DNA from: Arthrobacter sp. N199823
GTDB taxonomy: Bacteria > Actinomycetota > Actinomycetes > Actinomycetales > Micrococcaceae
DNA: 64,000 nucleotides
Reading direction: 5' to 3'
Assembly (NCBI RefSeq): GCF_002929705.1
Contig: NZ_PJIN01000002.1
Coordinates: 1-64,000 of the forward strand
Program-made: the position numbers and the translations under genes
The notes under the pieces: generated by a model
Told to the model about the DNA's origin: nothing
Seen by the model: only the letters and a program-made list of their open reading frames with translations
Database searches by the model: none
Part shown: in pieces, positions 54,147-64,000 of the stretch
Numbering within the stretch: the first letter of the stretch is position 1
Layout: each line of letters starts with the position of its first letter

Positions 54147-55574
54147 TTAGTTCTTGTCCCCACTGCCGGAGTCGGTGTCTGAGTCGGTGTCGGGTTCCTC
54201 TGTGCTGTCCGTGCTGTCCGTGGGCGCTTCGGCCTGGAAATCGTCGAAGCCGCCGTCCAGCAGTTTGGCCAGTGCCGCGTCAACGTCTGATTCGGAGGCG
54301 TCCTCGGCGCTACGGCGAGCGCCGAAGCCAGCTGCATCATCCAGATCCGCGGAGGTGGGCAGCAGATCGGGGTGAGCCCAAATGGCGTCGCGGGCAGCAA
54401 TGCCACGCTGTTCCTTCAACGATGCCCAGAGAGCAGAGGCCTCGCGAAGCCTGCGGGGACGCAGTTCCAAGCCCACCAAGGAACCAAAAGCATGCTCGGC
54501 GGGACCGCCGGTGGCCCGGCGTCGGCGGATGGTCTCGCGGATTGCAGCAGCCGCCGGCAGGTTGGCTGCCGCTGCGAAGGTGACCTCGTCAACCCAGCCT
54601 TCCACCAATGCAAGCGCTGTTTCCAGCTTGGCGAGGGCAGCATCTTGCTCAGGCGTGCGGGCCGGCATGAAGACACCCTCGGACAGGGCTGACTGCATGG
54701 CCTCGGGGTTGGACGGGTCCAGGTTCTGGGCCAAGTCCTCAATGCGGGACATGTCAATGTGGATGCCGCGTGCGTAGGACTCAATGGTGCCCAGCAGGTG
54801 GGCGCGCAGCCACGGAACCTGGACAAAGAGCCGGGCATGAGCCGCTTCGCGCAGGGCCAAGAACAGCAAGACCTCTTGTTCGGGAACTTCCAAGCCCTCT
54901 CCGAAAGCCTTGACGTTGGCCGGCAGGAGAGCCATCTGGAGGTCCGCCAGTGGAATGCCGATGTCAGTGGAGCCCACTACCTCCTTGGCCAGTGCGCCCA
55001 CGGCGGAGCCCAGCTGCATACCAAACAGTGCCCCGCCCATGTTCTGCATCATAGAGGCCGCGCCGCCCATCATGGACTTCATTTCCTCGGGCAACTGTTC
55101 GTTCATGGCCGTCGAAATGGCGAAGGCAATGCTGTTGGCCACCGGTTCGGTCAAGCGCTTCCACGTGCCAAGGGTTTCCTCAACCCATTCGGCTCGGGAC
55201 CACGCACGGCCCACAATGGCTGTGGCAGCCAGGTCCGTAAACGGATCCAGCCACATTTCAGCCAAGCGTAACGCTTCATCAATTTCACGCTGCTGGTTGG
55301 GCGTCACGGAAGGGTCATCGCCTGCGGCGGCCTTCCGGGCAGCATCATGGGCCAGATCCCAGTTGACAGGAGTGTCAGAGGAGCCACTCATCATGGCCTG
55401 AACCTGAGAGAACATTTGCGCAAGCGCATTGGGATCCGACGGCAGGCCAGCAGCCTTGGCGAGTTCGGCCGGGTCAAAACCCTCCATGCCCTGCCCTCCC
55501 AAAAGATTGGCGAGCATTTCCTGAAGCGGATCCTTCGGGGTTTCGTCGTCGTTGTTGGCTGGTGTGGAAGACAT
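54147..55574 (-). CDS. DUF2342 zinc-dependent metalloprotease family protein
   Basis: This 475-residue protein of the actinobacterial DUF2342 family has MWLDPFTDLAATAIVGRAWS, MMGGAASMMQNMGGALFG and the putative zinc region LREAAHARLFVQVPWLRAHL. HEAAHA is commoner in the family; here Arg precedes Glu. The N-terminus is Met/Gln-rich and the last 45 residues are acidic and Thr/Ser/Asp-rich, probably disordered. I chose the ATG at 55574. It is divergent from the PDZ/Lon-like protease gene. Confidence 0.85.
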   Translation of the reverse strand: MSSTPANNDDETPKDPLQEMLANLLGGQGMEGFDPAELAKAAGLPSDPNALAQMFSQVQAMMSGSSDTPVNWDLAHDAARKAAAGDDPSVTPNQQREIDEALRLAEMWLDPFTDLAATAIVGRAWSRAEWVEETLGTWKRLTEPVANSIAFAISTAMNEQLPEEMKSMMGGAASMMQNMGGALFGMQLGSAVGALAKEVVGSTDIGIPLADLQMALLPANVKAFGEGLEVPEQEVLLFLALREAAHARLFVQVPWLRAHLLGTIESYARGIHIDMSRIEDLAQNLDPSNPEAMQSALSEGVFMPARTPEQDAALAKLETALALVEGWVDEVTFAAAANLPAAAAIRETIRRRRATGGPAEHAFGSLVGLELRPRRLREASALWASLKEQRGIAARDAIWAHPDLLPTSADLDDAAGFGARRSAEDASESDVDAALAKLLDGGFDDFQAEAPTDSTDSTEEPDTDSDTDSGSGDKN

Positions 55575-55843
55575 GATGGCCCGTTCGTTGGCGTGGACGC
55601 TGAATAACTTCACGTTACCGCCGCTTCGTTGCGTTGTCGCCCTGTATCGGTCCGCTGTTCGCTCTAGGCAAAGGGTAGGCGGCACCCGGCGGCCTGAGTC
55701 CCGGATTCACTGCACTCTCCCAGCCGGGGCACAAGCACAGCACATTCAAACACAGTAGGCTTGGCGGTTGGTACCCCGTTTTAGACAGCAGTTTATCCCG
55801 CAGTCACCTGCGAGACCCGAGAGAATGTGGAGAGGTCACTGCT

Positions 55844-56938
55844 TTGAGCCAGGAGACACCCGAAACGACCGCACCGACGCGTACTTTTCGCGACAAAAGA
55901 GTCTCCCTCATGGCCATCTCGGGCGTGCTGGCCCTTGTGCTTGGCGCGGCTGCACTGACCATCCCCGCCCCGTATGTTGTAGAGTCCCCGGGCCCTGCCA
56001 TCAACACCATTGCAGATTTCAACGGCAAGCCCATCATTACCGTCTCCGGCCACGAGAGCTTTCCTCCGGCAGCTGGCAGTCTCGCCTTGACCACTGTCCA
56101 CATGACCGGAGGGCTGCCGGATAGCCGCATCAACTTCTTCGACACGCTGAAGTCGTGGCTCTCGCCGATGGACACTGTGTACCCGGCCGAGCTGATCTAC
56201 CCGCCGGGGACCAGCCAGGACACCGTGAACAGTGAGAACTCGGCGGCCATGACTGGTTCGCAGGAAAACGCTACTGCCGCGGCCATGACAGCCATGGGCA
56301 TTGACTTCGAGACCAATCTGGCTGTTGCCGCAGTGCCTGCCGACGGCGCCGCAACAGGGATTTTGAAGCCCGACGACGTCCTGCTCACCATTGACGGCAC
56401 GAAGGTTACGGACTTGGCCGTTATCCAGGCTGCGCTAGCTGACGGCAAGGGTGCACCCGTGCAACTGACGGTGCGCAGAAATGATGCTGAACAGAATCTG
56501 AGCCTGACCCCCAAGCTGGGTAGCGAAGGCAAATACTTGCTGGGCGTCCAGATTCAGAACGTGTTTAAGTTTCCCTTCGACGTCCAGATCACCCTGAGCA
56601 ACATTGGTGGTCCCAGCGCAGGCATGATCTTCGCCCTAGGCATCATGGACAGCCTGACTCCAGGAGATCTCACGGGTGGCAAGAAGTTTGCCGGCACCGG
56701 AACCATTGATCCAGAGGGCAACGTTGGTGCCATTGGTGGCATCGCCCAAAAACTGGTGGGCGCTCGCAGCACGGGCGCTGATTATTTCCTGGCCCCCGCA
56801 GCTAACTGCGGCGACGTAGTGGGACACATTCCAGAGGGCCTGCAGGTCATCAAAGTCAGCACGCTTGAAGAGGCCCACGACGCTGTGGCCCTGATTGGTT
56901 CAGGCAAAGACGGCTCAGGATTGCCCACATGCAAATAA
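55844..56938 (+). CDS. Membrane-anchored PDZ and Lon-like serine protease
   Basis: This 364-residue protein has one N-terminal membrane helix (LMAISGVLALVLGAAAL, residues 22-38), an extracellular PDZ domain at about 160-215 (ATGILKPDDVLLTIDGTKV) and a C-terminal S16-type domain. Its catalytic serine is in GGPSAGMIFALG and lysine in GGIAQKLVGARS. This YlbL-like family processes or degrades envelope proteins. The TTG at 55844 follows GGAGAGG. The UPF0182 gene lies 122 bases downstream. Confidence 0.9.
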   Translation: MSQETPETTAPTRTFRDKRVSLMAISGVLALVLGAAALTIPAPYVVESPGPAINTIADFNGKPIITVSGHESFPPAAGSLALTTVHMTGGLPDSRINFFDTLKSWLSPMDTVYPAELIYPPGTSQDTVNSENSAAMTGSQENATAAAMTAMGIDFETNLAVAAVPADGAATGILKPDDVLLTIDGTKVTDLAVIQAALADGKGAPVQLTVRRNDAEQNLSLTPKLGSEGKYLLGVQIQNVFKFPFDVQITLSNIGGPSAGMIFALGIMDSLTPGDLTGGKKFAGTGTIDPEGNVGAIGGIAQKLVGARSTGADYFLAPAANCGDVVGHIPEGLQVIKVSTLEEAHDAVALIGSGKDGSGLPTCK

Positions 56939-57060
56939 CAATTGATTCCCGAAGCGTAACGATTGCGCATCACACGGAACTTGGCCCGCGACCCGTTCGT
57001 GGCACCCTTATGGAAGTACCCGCAGTTTTTGTTGTCCAACAGTTGAGTAAGAGGTAGAGA

Positions 57061-60057
57061 GTGACATCCCGCCCAGCCCCGCCGCCGAGCAACTCCATCC
57101 GGCCCAAGCGACGTAGCGCATTGATGCCCACCATCATTGTGGTGGCGGCGCTCGTGGTCGCAGTGCTGATCTTTTCGGGGGTTTACACTGAACTGCTCTG
57201 GTTCAACCAAGTCGGTTACTCCGAGGTCTTCTGGACCGAGCGCATTGCGAAGATTCTCATATTCATCGCCGGCTTCCTCATCATGGCGCTGGCGGTGTAC
57301 TTCTCCATCCGGGCGGCTTACAAGGCGCGCCCCATTTACGCCCCGGACAGCGCCCATGAGGACAACCTCAACCGCTACCAGCTACAGCTTGAGCCGATCC
57401 GCCGCGTCGTCATGCTGGGAGTTCCGATCGTCTTCGGTCTCTTCGCTGGAACGGCAGCCATGGCCCAGTGGGAAAAGGTGTTGTTGTTCCTCTACCGGGT
57501 TCCCTTCGGCTCCACGGACCCTGAGTTCGGTCTTGACATCAGCTTCTACACCAACACCCTGCCGTTCCTTGGCTTCTTGGCGGGAATGCTCATCAGCGCC
57601 ACGGTTATTGCCTTCATCGCCGGCATCCTGACCCACTACCTGTACGGTGCTGTTCGGTTGACCGAGCGCGGCATCTTCACCTCCCGTGCAGCGCAAATCC
57701 ACATCGCCATTTTGGTGGGCGTGTTCTTGTTGCTGCTCGGCGCCAACTTCTGGCTGGGCCGCTACGCAACCCTGCAGGACAACTCCGGCTACCGCGCTGG
57801 TGCAATGTTCACCGACGTCAACGCCGTGATCCCCACCAAGGCGATCCTGGCTGCGGCCGCCATCATCGTGGCCATCTTGTTCATCGTTGCTGCATTCATT
57901 GGCAAGTGGAAGCTGCCGCTGATCGGTACGGGCATGCTTGTTGTTACGGCTATCGTGGCCGGCGGCATCTACCCCTGGGCCATTCAACAATGGCAGGTCA
58001 AACCGTCCGAAGGTGACGTGGAGCTGCCCTATATTGCGCGGAACATTGACATGACACGGGACGCCTACGGCCTGACTGGCATGGAAGTCACCCCCTACAA
58101 CGCAAGCACGACGGCGACTGCCGGCGCGCTGCGTCAGGACGCCGACACCGCCGCGAACATCCGCCTCCTGGACCCGAACTTGATGTCCTCAACATTTGCC
58201 CAGCTGGAACAGTACCGTCCGTACTACAAGTTCCCCAAGACCCTCAACGTAGACCGTTACACGATCGACGGCAAGGTCCAAGATGCTGTGATCGCGGTGC
58301 GTGAGCTCAACCCTGACGGAATCAGTTCCACCCAGCAGAGCTGGTACAACCAGCACTTGGTCTACACTCACGGTTACGGTGTGGTTGCCGCCTACGGAAA
58401 CACCGTCACATCAGACGGCAAACCCAAATTCATGCAGTATGGCGTGCCCTCTACTGGTGTCCTGGGCACCGATACCAGCTATCAGCCGCGTATTTACTTT
58501 GGGCAGTCGACCACTGATTACTCGATTGTTGGCGCACCTGAGGGCACCGATCCCATTGAGCTTGATCGGCCGCAGGGAAACACTCCGGCAAGTACCGCTG
58601 ACAACCCTGCTGACGAGTCTCTGACTACTTTTGGCGGCGATGCCGGCCCGAACGTGGGCAACTGGTTTAACCGCCTGATGTACGCAATGAAATTCCAGTC
58701 AACAGATTTGCTGCTGACCAACGGCGTCAATGAAAGCTCGCAGATCCTTTACGATCGCACCCCGGCTGAACGCGTTGCCAAGGTTGCTCCCTACCTGACC
58801 CTCGATGGCAATCCGTATCCGGCCATTATCGATGGCAAGGTCAAGTGGATCGTGGATGGTTACACCACGAGTTCCAACTACCCGTACTCCCAGCAGCAGC
58901 AACTTCAGGAAGCCACCACGGATTCCCTGACGGCTGCCGGCGGAGTTGCTGTCATGCCCAATGCCTCGGTCAACTACATCCGCAACTCGGTCAAGGCCAC
59001 TGTGGATGCCTATGACGGTTCCGTTGACCTGTATGCGTGGGATGCAGAAGACCCCATTTTGAAGGCTTGGCAAAATGTCTTCCCCACCAGCGTCAAGCCT
59101 TTTTCTGAAATGTCTGGCGATCTCATGTCTCACGTTCGCTACCCTGAGGATCTCTTCAAGGTTCAGCGTGAACTTTTGGGCCGCTACCACGTAACGGACC
59201 CCACCAACTTCTTCAAGAACACCTTGGCATGGAGCGTCCCAGAGGATCCCACCTCCAAAACCAAGGACAAGCAGCCGCCGTACTACCTGTCTCTGAAGAT
59301 GCCCGGCCAGGACAAAACGGCGTTCTCATTGACCACTTCCTTCATTCCCCAAGAAGTTACAGGTACGGATTCGAGAAATATCCTCTACGGCTTTATGGCG
59401 GCTAACGGTGATGCCGGCAAGGTCAAGGGCGTCAAGAGTCCCGACTACGGAAAACTGCAGCTTTTGGAGTTGCCGGATGCCACCCAGGTGCCCGGGCCGG
59501 GCCAGGTCCAGAACAAGTTCCAATCCGATCCCACGGTCTCGGAACAGCTCAACGTCCTTAAGCTCGGACAGACAGATGTCATCAATGGCAACCTGTTGAC
59601 CTTGCCCATGGGCGGCGGCATGCTCTATGTACAGCCTGTTTACGTCAAGTCCACAGGTTCCACCTCGTACCCCACCTTGCAGCGTGTTCTCGTGGCCTTT
59701 GGTGACAAGATCGGCTACGCGGCTACGTTGAACGAGGCACTTGATCTGCTGTTCGACGGCGACTCTGGAGCAGCAGCCGGTGACGTTGGCGTGACCAAAG
59801 ATCCCGATACCGGTGGCACCTCCACAGGCGGTACCGGGGGGACCACCAGCTCGAACCCGGCACTCGCCAAGGCGCTCAATGACGCCAGCGCAGCCATCAA
59901 GGAGAGCCAGGCCGCTTTGACCAAGGGTGACTTCACTGCCTACGGTGCAGCGCAGAAGAAGCTGGAGGCTGCCATCGCGGCAGCCGTTACAGCTGAGGGA
60001 GCGGTGCCAGCCACTCCCGCGCCCACCGCAACACCCACGCCGAGCGCGGCACCCTAG
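57061..60057 (+). CDS. UPF0182 large membrane protein
   Basis: This 998-residue protein has seven helices in the first 310 residues ([35 protein letters not shown] and others). A long extracytoplasmic region follows, with family blocks such as [30 protein letters not shown] and [10 protein letters not shown] early on. The tail is Thr/Pro/Ala-rich. The family is widespread in actinobacteria without a known role. A GTG start follows AGGTAGAGA. It may share a transcript with the upstream protease. Confidence 0.92.
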   Translation: MTSRPAPPPSNSIRPKRRSALMPTIIVVAALVVAVLIFSGVYTELLWFNQVGYSEVFWTERIAKILIFIAGFLIMALAVYFSIRAAYKARPIYAPDSAHEDNLNRYQLQLEPIRRVVMLGVPIVFGLFAGTAAMAQWEKVLLFLYRVPFGSTDPEFGLDISFYTNTLPFLGFLAGMLISATVIAFIAGILTHYLYGAVRLTERGIFTSRAAQIHIAILVGVFLLLLGANFWLGRYATLQDNSGYRAGAMFTDVNAVIPTKAILAAAAIIVAILFIVAAFIGKWKLPLIGTGMLVVTAIVAGGIYPWAIQQWQVKPSEGDVELPYIARNIDMTRDAYGLTGMEVTPYNASTTATAGALRQDADTAANIRLLDPNLMSSTFAQLEQYRPYYKFPKTLNVDRYTIDGKVQDAVIAVRELNPDGISSTQQSWYNQHLVYTHGYGVVAAYGNTVTSDGKPKFMQYGVPSTGVLGTDTSYQPRIYFGQSTTDYSIVGAPEGTDPIELDRPQGNTPASTADNPADESLTTFGGDAGPNVGNWFNRLMYAMKFQSTDLLLTNGVNESSQILYDRTPAERVAKVAPYLTLDGNPYPAIIDGKVKWIVDGYTTSSNYPYSQQQQLQEATTDSLTAAGGVAVMPNASVNYIRNSVKATVDAYDGSVDLYAWDAEDPILKAWQNVFPTSVKPFSEMSGDLMSHVRYPEDLFKVQRELLGRYHVTDPTNFFKNTLAWSVPEDPTSKTKDKQPPYYLSLKMPGQDKTAFSLTTSFIPQEVTGTDSRNILYGFMAANGDAGKVKGVKSPDYGKLQLLELPDATQVPGPGQVQNKFQSDPTVSEQLNVLKLGQTDVINGNLLTLPMGGGMLYVQPVYVKSTGSTSYPTLQRVLVAFGDKIGYAATLNEALDLLFDGDSGAAAGDVGVTKDPDTGGTSTGGTGGTTSSNPALAKALNDASAAIKESQAALTKGDFTAYGAAQKKLEAAIAAAVTAEGAVPATPAPTATPTPSAAP

Positions 60058-60097
60058 CTCCGACGTCGGTCGCTAGGTAAAACTAGCGAAGGCGCTA

Positions 60098-60135
60098 AAT
60101 AAGGCCCGGTCACCTCACGGTGGTCGGGCCTTATT
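60098..60135 (+). terminator. Terminator after the UPF0182 gene
   Basis: Eleven-base arms AATAAGGCCCG and CGGGCCTTATT pair perfectly, with partial pairing continuing inwards. The element ends in a short T-containing run and begins 40 bases after the stop. A small hairpin (CGCTAG to CTAGCG, 60071-60088) precedes it. Confidence 0.75.
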
Positions 60136-60189
60136 CCTACCCTCTGAAGACGGGGTAAACGGAGGAGATGAACGTCACGTGCCCTCAGT

Positions 60190-60218
60190 TTGGCGTGGTG
60201 GTGAATGGACGGTAAAGT
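60190..60218 (+). promoter_or_regulatory. Promoter of the initiator tRNA gene
   Basis: TTGGCG at 60190-60195 and TAAAGT at 60213-60218 are separated by 17 bases, a standard sigma-70 spacing. The tRNA begins 12 bases after the -10 element, which fits a short 5' leader. Confidence 0.55.
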
Positions 60219-60229
60219 AATAATCACAT

Positions 60230-60303
<74 letters not shown>

Positions 60304-60310
60304 CTCCACT

Positions 60311-60345
60311 AGAAAACCCCCAGCCTTACAGGCTGGGGGTTTTCT
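60311..60345 (+). terminator. Intrinsic terminator after tRNA-fMet
   Basis: Sixteen-base perfect arms (60311-60326 and 60330-60345, left arm AGAAAACCCCCAGCCT) enclose the 3-base loop TAC, and the right arm ends in a T-run. It lies 8 bases after the tRNA. Confidence 0.9.
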
Positions 60346-60424
60346 GTTGTCTGGGCATTGAGGTGGACCCGGGGCCCGCACCCCGTGCCCCGGCCTTCTG
60401 GCCGCTAACCCTAAATAGCTGGCC

Positions 60425-62248
60425 CTAGAACGGCCAGAATACCGGGACCAGGAATACCGCAACGGCCACGTAGAGGGCCATGATGACCAAGCCAAACTTC
60501 CAGTAATCGCCAAATTTATAGCCGGCAGGACGCATGATCATCATGTTCGCAGGGGTGGCAATCGGTGTCAGGAGTGCTGCCGCCGATGCCACACTGACGC
60601 ACATCAGCACCGTGAGCGGTGAGATCCCCGCCTCCGTGGCGACGGACAAGGCAATCGGGATGATGATCAGGGCTGTCGCCGTGTTGCTGATCAGCTGACC
60701 CAACGCAGCAGTGACGACGAAGATGCCAAGGAGCAGCAGATATGGGCTCCCTCCTCCGGTAAGTGTGACAATCCCGTCGGCCAGCAACGCGGCGGTGCCG
60801 GTCTTGGTGATCGCCGCAGAGAGTGGAATCATGCCGGCCACCAGGATCAGGGTCTGCCAAGCCATGGAGCGGTGTGCTTGGCCAAGAGTGACCACACGGG
60901 TTAGGACCATGGCCATGGCTGCGAGAAGAGCAGCTACGGCCGCTGGGACAATGTTCGTCGTCATCATGACCACCATGGCTACCAAAATGACAAGTGCCGG
61001 GAGGGCGCCCGGGCCGAGCGGAACGGTTTGCCGCCGGATGGCATCGGGGGAGTCAACCAGCAGGACGTTGTGATCCAGGGTGTGCTTGTCCAGCTCCTGC
61101 CAGCCGCCCTGTAAGAGCAGAGTATCTCCGGCCTTGACGCGGGTTGCGTGATTGTTTGGCACATTAGCTGCGGCGACTTTTCCTGCCCGTTGGTGGGCCA
61201 ACACCACCAGCGATCCGCTCTCGGTGACCATGCCTGGGAAGACATCCGTGCCAATAAGATTTGACCGCGGCGCCACGAGCACCTCGGCGACTCCAAAGGA
61301 TTTGCTGATCAGGCCACAAGCAATCCCATGGTCACCAGCAGCCTCCACTGTCATTTCGTGTGCAACGGCGAAATCTGCAATGTCTGTGGCCGTGCCACGC
61401 ACCACCAAGTAGCTGCCGGCGTCGAGCGTGTCCTCGGTGGCTGGCTTTCCGGCAGCATTCTGGACGCTGATCAGATGGACTCCGCCACGAACGGCTGGCA
61501 ACACTCCAGCAATGGGGTCGCCGACGTGGTTACTGCCGGCTGAGATGTGCAGGCGAGCAAGTTCGTGCTCGTCCGGCCAGTAGTGGCGCAGTAGCACGCG
61601 AGGGTGGTTGCTGAGATCCTTGGGCGTATCCTCTGGGGTTCGTTGCGGAAGGAGTTTCGGACCGAGGTAGATGGCCACGACAATGGTGCCAATGAGCAGC
61701 GGCAGCCCCACCAAGGCGAACTCAAAGAAGCCAATACCCTTGCCAGTGGCATCGAGAGCTGCTTCGAGGATCAGAATGTTCACGGGCGAGCCGGTCAAGA
61801 CCAGCAGGGAGCCGGCGTGGGCTGCGAACGCCATGGGCATGAGTAGTTGTCCGGGTTCCCGGCCCAAGCGTACGGCCAGCACCACCACCATGGGAAGTAG
61901 TGCTGCCACGGCGCCATTGACGCTAATAACAGCCGTGAGGAAAGCTGTAAAAAGCATAATCAACGCGATGAGCCGTGGCTTGCTGTCACCCGCAAAGCGA
62001 ACAAGTAAGCCGCCCATCCACGTGGTGATGCCGGCGGCGTCGATGGCCTCCGCCACTACAAAGAGAGCCGCAATGAGGATGACGGTCTGGGAACCAAAGC
62101 CTGAAAATGTTTCATCAACGGTGATGATTCCCGTGGCAAAGAGTAGCAAGGCCACACCAATTGCCACTATTTCTACGGGAATTTTGTTCCAGACAAATAT
62201 GACAATCGTCATTGTCAGAATTATCAGCATCATGGCTATTTCGCTCAT
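60425..62248 (-). CDS. SLC13/ArsB-type permease with RCK-like regulatory domains
   Basis: This 607-residue transporter has hydrophobic helices at residues 5-200 and 400-607, with the duplicated SLC13-type segments NGAVAALLPMVVVLAVRLG and SNTATALIIIPIALSVATEAG. The middle (about 205-385) is soluble and holds two TrkA-C/RCK-C-like units (AGSYLVVRGTATDIADFAVA; VKAGDTLLLQGGWQELDK). The family moves sulfate, dicarboxylates or other anions with sodium, and the substrate is not clear. I chose the ATG at 62248. Confidence 0.86.
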   Translation of the reverse strand: MSEIAMMLIILTMTIVIFVWNKIPVEIVAIGVALLLFATGIITVDETFSGFGSQTVILIAALFVVAEAIDAAGITTWMGGLLVRFAGDSKPRLIALIMLFTAFLTAVISVNGAVAALLPMVVVLAVRLGREPGQLLMPMAFAAHAGSLLVLTGSPVNILILEAALDATGKGIGFFEFALVGLPLLIGTIVVAIYLGPKLLPQRTPEDTPKDLSNHPRVLLRHYWPDEHELARLHISAGSNHVGDPIAGVLPAVRGGVHLISVQNAAGKPATEDTLDAGSYLVVRGTATDIADFAVAHEMTVEAAGDHGIACGLISKSFGVAEVLVAPRSNLIGTDVFPGMVTESGSLVVLAHQRAGKVAAANVPNNHATRVKAGDTLLLQGGWQELDKHTLDHNVLLVDSPDAIRRQTVPLGPGALPALVILVAMVVMMTTNIVPAAVAALLAAMAMVLTRVVTLGQAHRSMAWQTLILVAGMIPLSAAITKTGTAALLADGIVTLTGGGSPYLLLLGIFVVTAALGQLISNTATALIIIPIALSVATEAGISPLTVLMCVSVASAAALLTPIATPANMMIMRPAGYKFGDYWKFGLVIMALYVAVAVFLVPVFWPF

Positions 62249-62446
62249 AGGCAAAGGCTAGTGAACAAGACCCTCTAGGACAATTGTGACGACAGGTTGT
62301 ACGGTGCGTGGATCGTGACCTTAATTCAAGACGAAACCCTTTGCAGGGCTGCTATTCTGGCAGCATAATTACTCGTGGAACCATTATTTTGGTCCCGCGG
62401 CGCCACCGTTGGTGAACGTTAACAACTGAATCACATGGAGTCAACA

Positions 62447-62824
62447 ATGCAGTTCTTTGAAGTCTTTTGGTCCATAACCATTGCGTTCCTGTTTTTGGCC
62501 TACCTGATTCTCCTTTTCCAAATTGTGGCCGATATCTTCCGGGACCAAACGCTGTCCGGCGTCTTCAAGGCAATCTGGATCTTCTTCCTTCTGGTTACGC
62601 CTTATATCTCGGCCCTGATTTACATCATTGTCCGCGGCGCTGGCATGTCCGAGCGGAGTGCCAAGGTGGCCTCGAGCGCACAGCAGCAGACCGAGGAATA
62701 CTTCCGTCGCGTAGCTGGAACTCAAAGCCCCGCGGACCAGATTTCATCGGCCAAGAACCTGCTGGACTCTGGCGTCATCAACGACGCTGAATACGCACAG
62801 CTCAAGGCTAAGGCCCTGGCCTAG
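62447..62824 (+). CDS. Membrane protein with PLDc_N and SHOCT domains
   Basis: This 125-residue protein has two N-terminal helices (FWSITIAFLFLAYLILLFQ and AIWIFFLLVTPYISALIYII), the PLDc_N-like arrangement, and a C-terminal SHOCT motif (ISSAKNLLDSGVINDAEYAQ) that mediates oligomer contacts. I chose the ATG at 62447 because GGAG lies 6 bases before it. An ATG at 62435 would have no such site. No specific role is known. Confidence 0.8.
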   Translation: MQFFEVFWSITIAFLFLAYLILLFQIVADIFRDQTLSGVFKAIWIFFLLVTPYISALIYIIVRGAGMSERSAKVASSAQQQTEEYFRRVAGTQSPADQISSAKNLLDSGVINDAEYAQLKAKALA

Positions 62825-62889
62825 CCCACACGCTTGCCGGCCTGTTCTGTTTGCAGTGCGTCCGTATTCTTTGAAAGGTTGTTGTCTCC

Positions 62890-64000
62890 ATGGCACATTC
62901 TCCCAACAAGCTCATCCCGGAATCCTATGATCCGGCACCCTCTCTCCGGCTTGATCCCGCGGTTTCTGCCGTGTCGACACCAAATGGTGGGGCTACCGCC
63001 GTCGGATATTACGTCTCGACCGAGGGTGATGTTCCGGCAGAACTGGGTCTAGATCGTGACACCTTGGCGTCCGCTGGATTTACCGGTGCCGCAGGACAGT
63101 CCCTGGTACTTCCCCGTGAAGGTGCGACGGCGGTCATCGCCGTGGGTGCCGGAAGTGGTGCCGTGCGCACTGTGGATGAATTGCGGGACGGCGCTGCAGC
63201 GTTTGCCGCAGCCGCTGCCCGTCACGAATCACTTGCGCTCGTGTTGCCTGAAGGCCATGGAGTTCCGGGGAACGCGGCCGCGCAGGCATCCGTGGAGGGC
63301 GCTTTGCTGGCCCGGTACCGTTTCAATGCTCTGAAGAGCGATCCCACCACTGTGGCCGTTGCCAGCCTTGAGATTGTTGGTGCCGGCGAGGGAGCAGATG
63401 CCGGTGCGGTCCGCGGTAAGGTATTGGCCCGTTCAGCCGCGCTGGCCCGAGACCTCGCGAACAACCCGCCCGGGCACCTCACGGCCGCCGAATATGCCGA
63501 TTTCGTTTCGGAGCAGGGTCCGTCCTTCGGTCTAAGCGTTGAGACGTTCGGCCTGGCTGAGCTCATTGATATGGGTTGCGGCGGCTTGTTGGGTGTGAAC
63601 GCGGGCAGCTTCGAGGAGCCGCGGCTGATTGTGCTGCGCTATGTCCCCGAGGGTGAACCCACGGCTCATGTGGCGCTGGTGGGCAAGGGCATCATGTACG
63701 ACTCCGGTGGCATCAGCCTCAAGCCCTCGGATCCCATGCACCTGGCTATGAAGATGGATATGGCCGGATCCGGTGCCGTCATGGCAGCCATGACGGGGCT
63801 GCGGGATTTGGGGGCCACAGTCGCGGTCAGCGCCTGGCTGGTCTGTACCGACAACATGCCCTCCGGCACGGCCACCAAGCTGGGCGATGTCCTCACGGCC
63901 CGCAACGGCACCACCGTTGAGGTCAAGAACACCGACGCCGAGGGCCGCCTGGTCATGATGGATGCGCTCAGCTTGGCCATGGAAGAAACCCCTGACGCCA
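62890..64000 (+). CDS. pepA: Leucyl aminopeptidase, M17 family (partial, runs off the window)
   Basis: The frame from the ATG at 62890 stays open to the window end, giving 370 residues of a roughly 500-residue enzyme. The N-terminal macro-like domain is followed by the catalytic part: DLANNPPGHLTAAEYADF, metal ligands in GKGIMYDSGGISLKPSD, MKMDMAGSG and the family signature NTDAEGRLVMMDALSLA. It removes N-terminal residues from cytoplasmic peptides using two metal ions. A GAAAGG lies 12 bases before the ATG. Confidence 0.93.
   Translation, partial: MAHSPNKLIPESYDPAPSLRLDPAVSAVSTPNGGATAVGYYVSTEGDVPAELGLDRDTLASAGFTGAAGQSLVLPREGATAVIAVGAGSGAVRTVDELRDGAAAFAAAAARHESLALVLPEGHGVPGNAAAQASVEGALLARYRFNALKSDPTTVAVASLEIVGAGEGADAGAVRGKVLARSAALARDLANNPPGHLTAAEYADFVSEQGPSFGLSVETFGLAELIDMGCGGLLGVNAGSFEEPRLIVLRYVPEGEPTAHVALVGKGIMYDSGGISLKPSDPMHLAMKMDMAGSGAVMAAMTGLRDLGATVAVSAWLVCTDNMPSGTATKLGDVLTARNGTTVEVKNTDAEGRLVMMDALSLAMEETPDA

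Overview
The window comes from a high-GC Gram-positive bacterium, most likely an Arthrobacter-like member of the Micrococcaceae. The evidence is the actinobacterial gene set (AdnAB helicase-nuclease, UvrD2, MoeZ, DUF3107, UPF0182, actinobacterial-type ferrochelatase and coproheme decarboxylase), GTG/TTG starts, 4-bp ATGA/GTGA overlaps and GC-rich codon use. It reads as ordinary chromosome: I see no insertion sequence, prophage, integron or CRISPR array.

Region 1-10.5 kb is the least orderly part. It holds the 3' end of an unknown gene, a 67-bp inverted repeat, a truncated L-lactate permease remnant beside an LldR-like regulator, umuD, a TSUP permease, an SRPBCC/DUF4166 pair, a PadR regulator with its membrane partner, a DUF2332 remnant, two small lipoproteins, and a NUDIX gene overlapping a frameshifted umuC. 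UmuD lacks the usual catalytic lysine and UmuC is interrupted, so the polymerase V system looks damaged.

Region 10.5-17.5 kb is small metabolism and regulation: DUF2809, a flavin monooxygenase-like protein, a luciferase-like oxidoreductase, a VOC protein, a FUSC exporter divergent from a MarR regulator around a perfect 24-bp palindrome, and an NmrA-like protein divergent from a TetR regulator around another palindrome.

Region 17.5-24.9 kb is thiamine thiazole synthesis: thiE divergent from a TPP riboswitch and thiO-thiS-thiG, followed by a pterin dehydratase. DUF3107, a TetR regulator and moeZ come next. MoeZ probably activates and sulfurates ThiS, since no separate thiF is present here.

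Region 24.9-35.5 kb is a nearly complete haem cluster using the coproporphyrin branch: hemA divergent from hemE-hemY-hemQ-hemH-hemC-hemD-hemB-hemL. HemA and HemD each carry an extra in-frame segment. The two segments share a DNA core read in different frames, as expected of a small repeat inserted into coding sequence. Two near-identical stem-loops then flank a MOSC gene, and a polar amino-acid ABC operon follows.

Region 39-57 kb is a DNA-repair and proteolysis block: DnaQ-like exonuclease, alkyltransferase-like protein, AdnA, AdnB, a phosphotransferase, NudC, UvrD2, a degenerate ThiF/TOMM-like protein, a YgjP-like metallopeptidase, a DUF2342 metalloprotease and a PDZ/Lon-like protease. From memory this resembles the mycobacterial uvrD2-adnAB neighbourhood. 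Region 57-64 kb has the UPF0182 membrane protein, an initiator tRNA with its promoter and terminator, an SLC13-type transporter, a SHOCT protein and the start of leucyl aminopeptidase.
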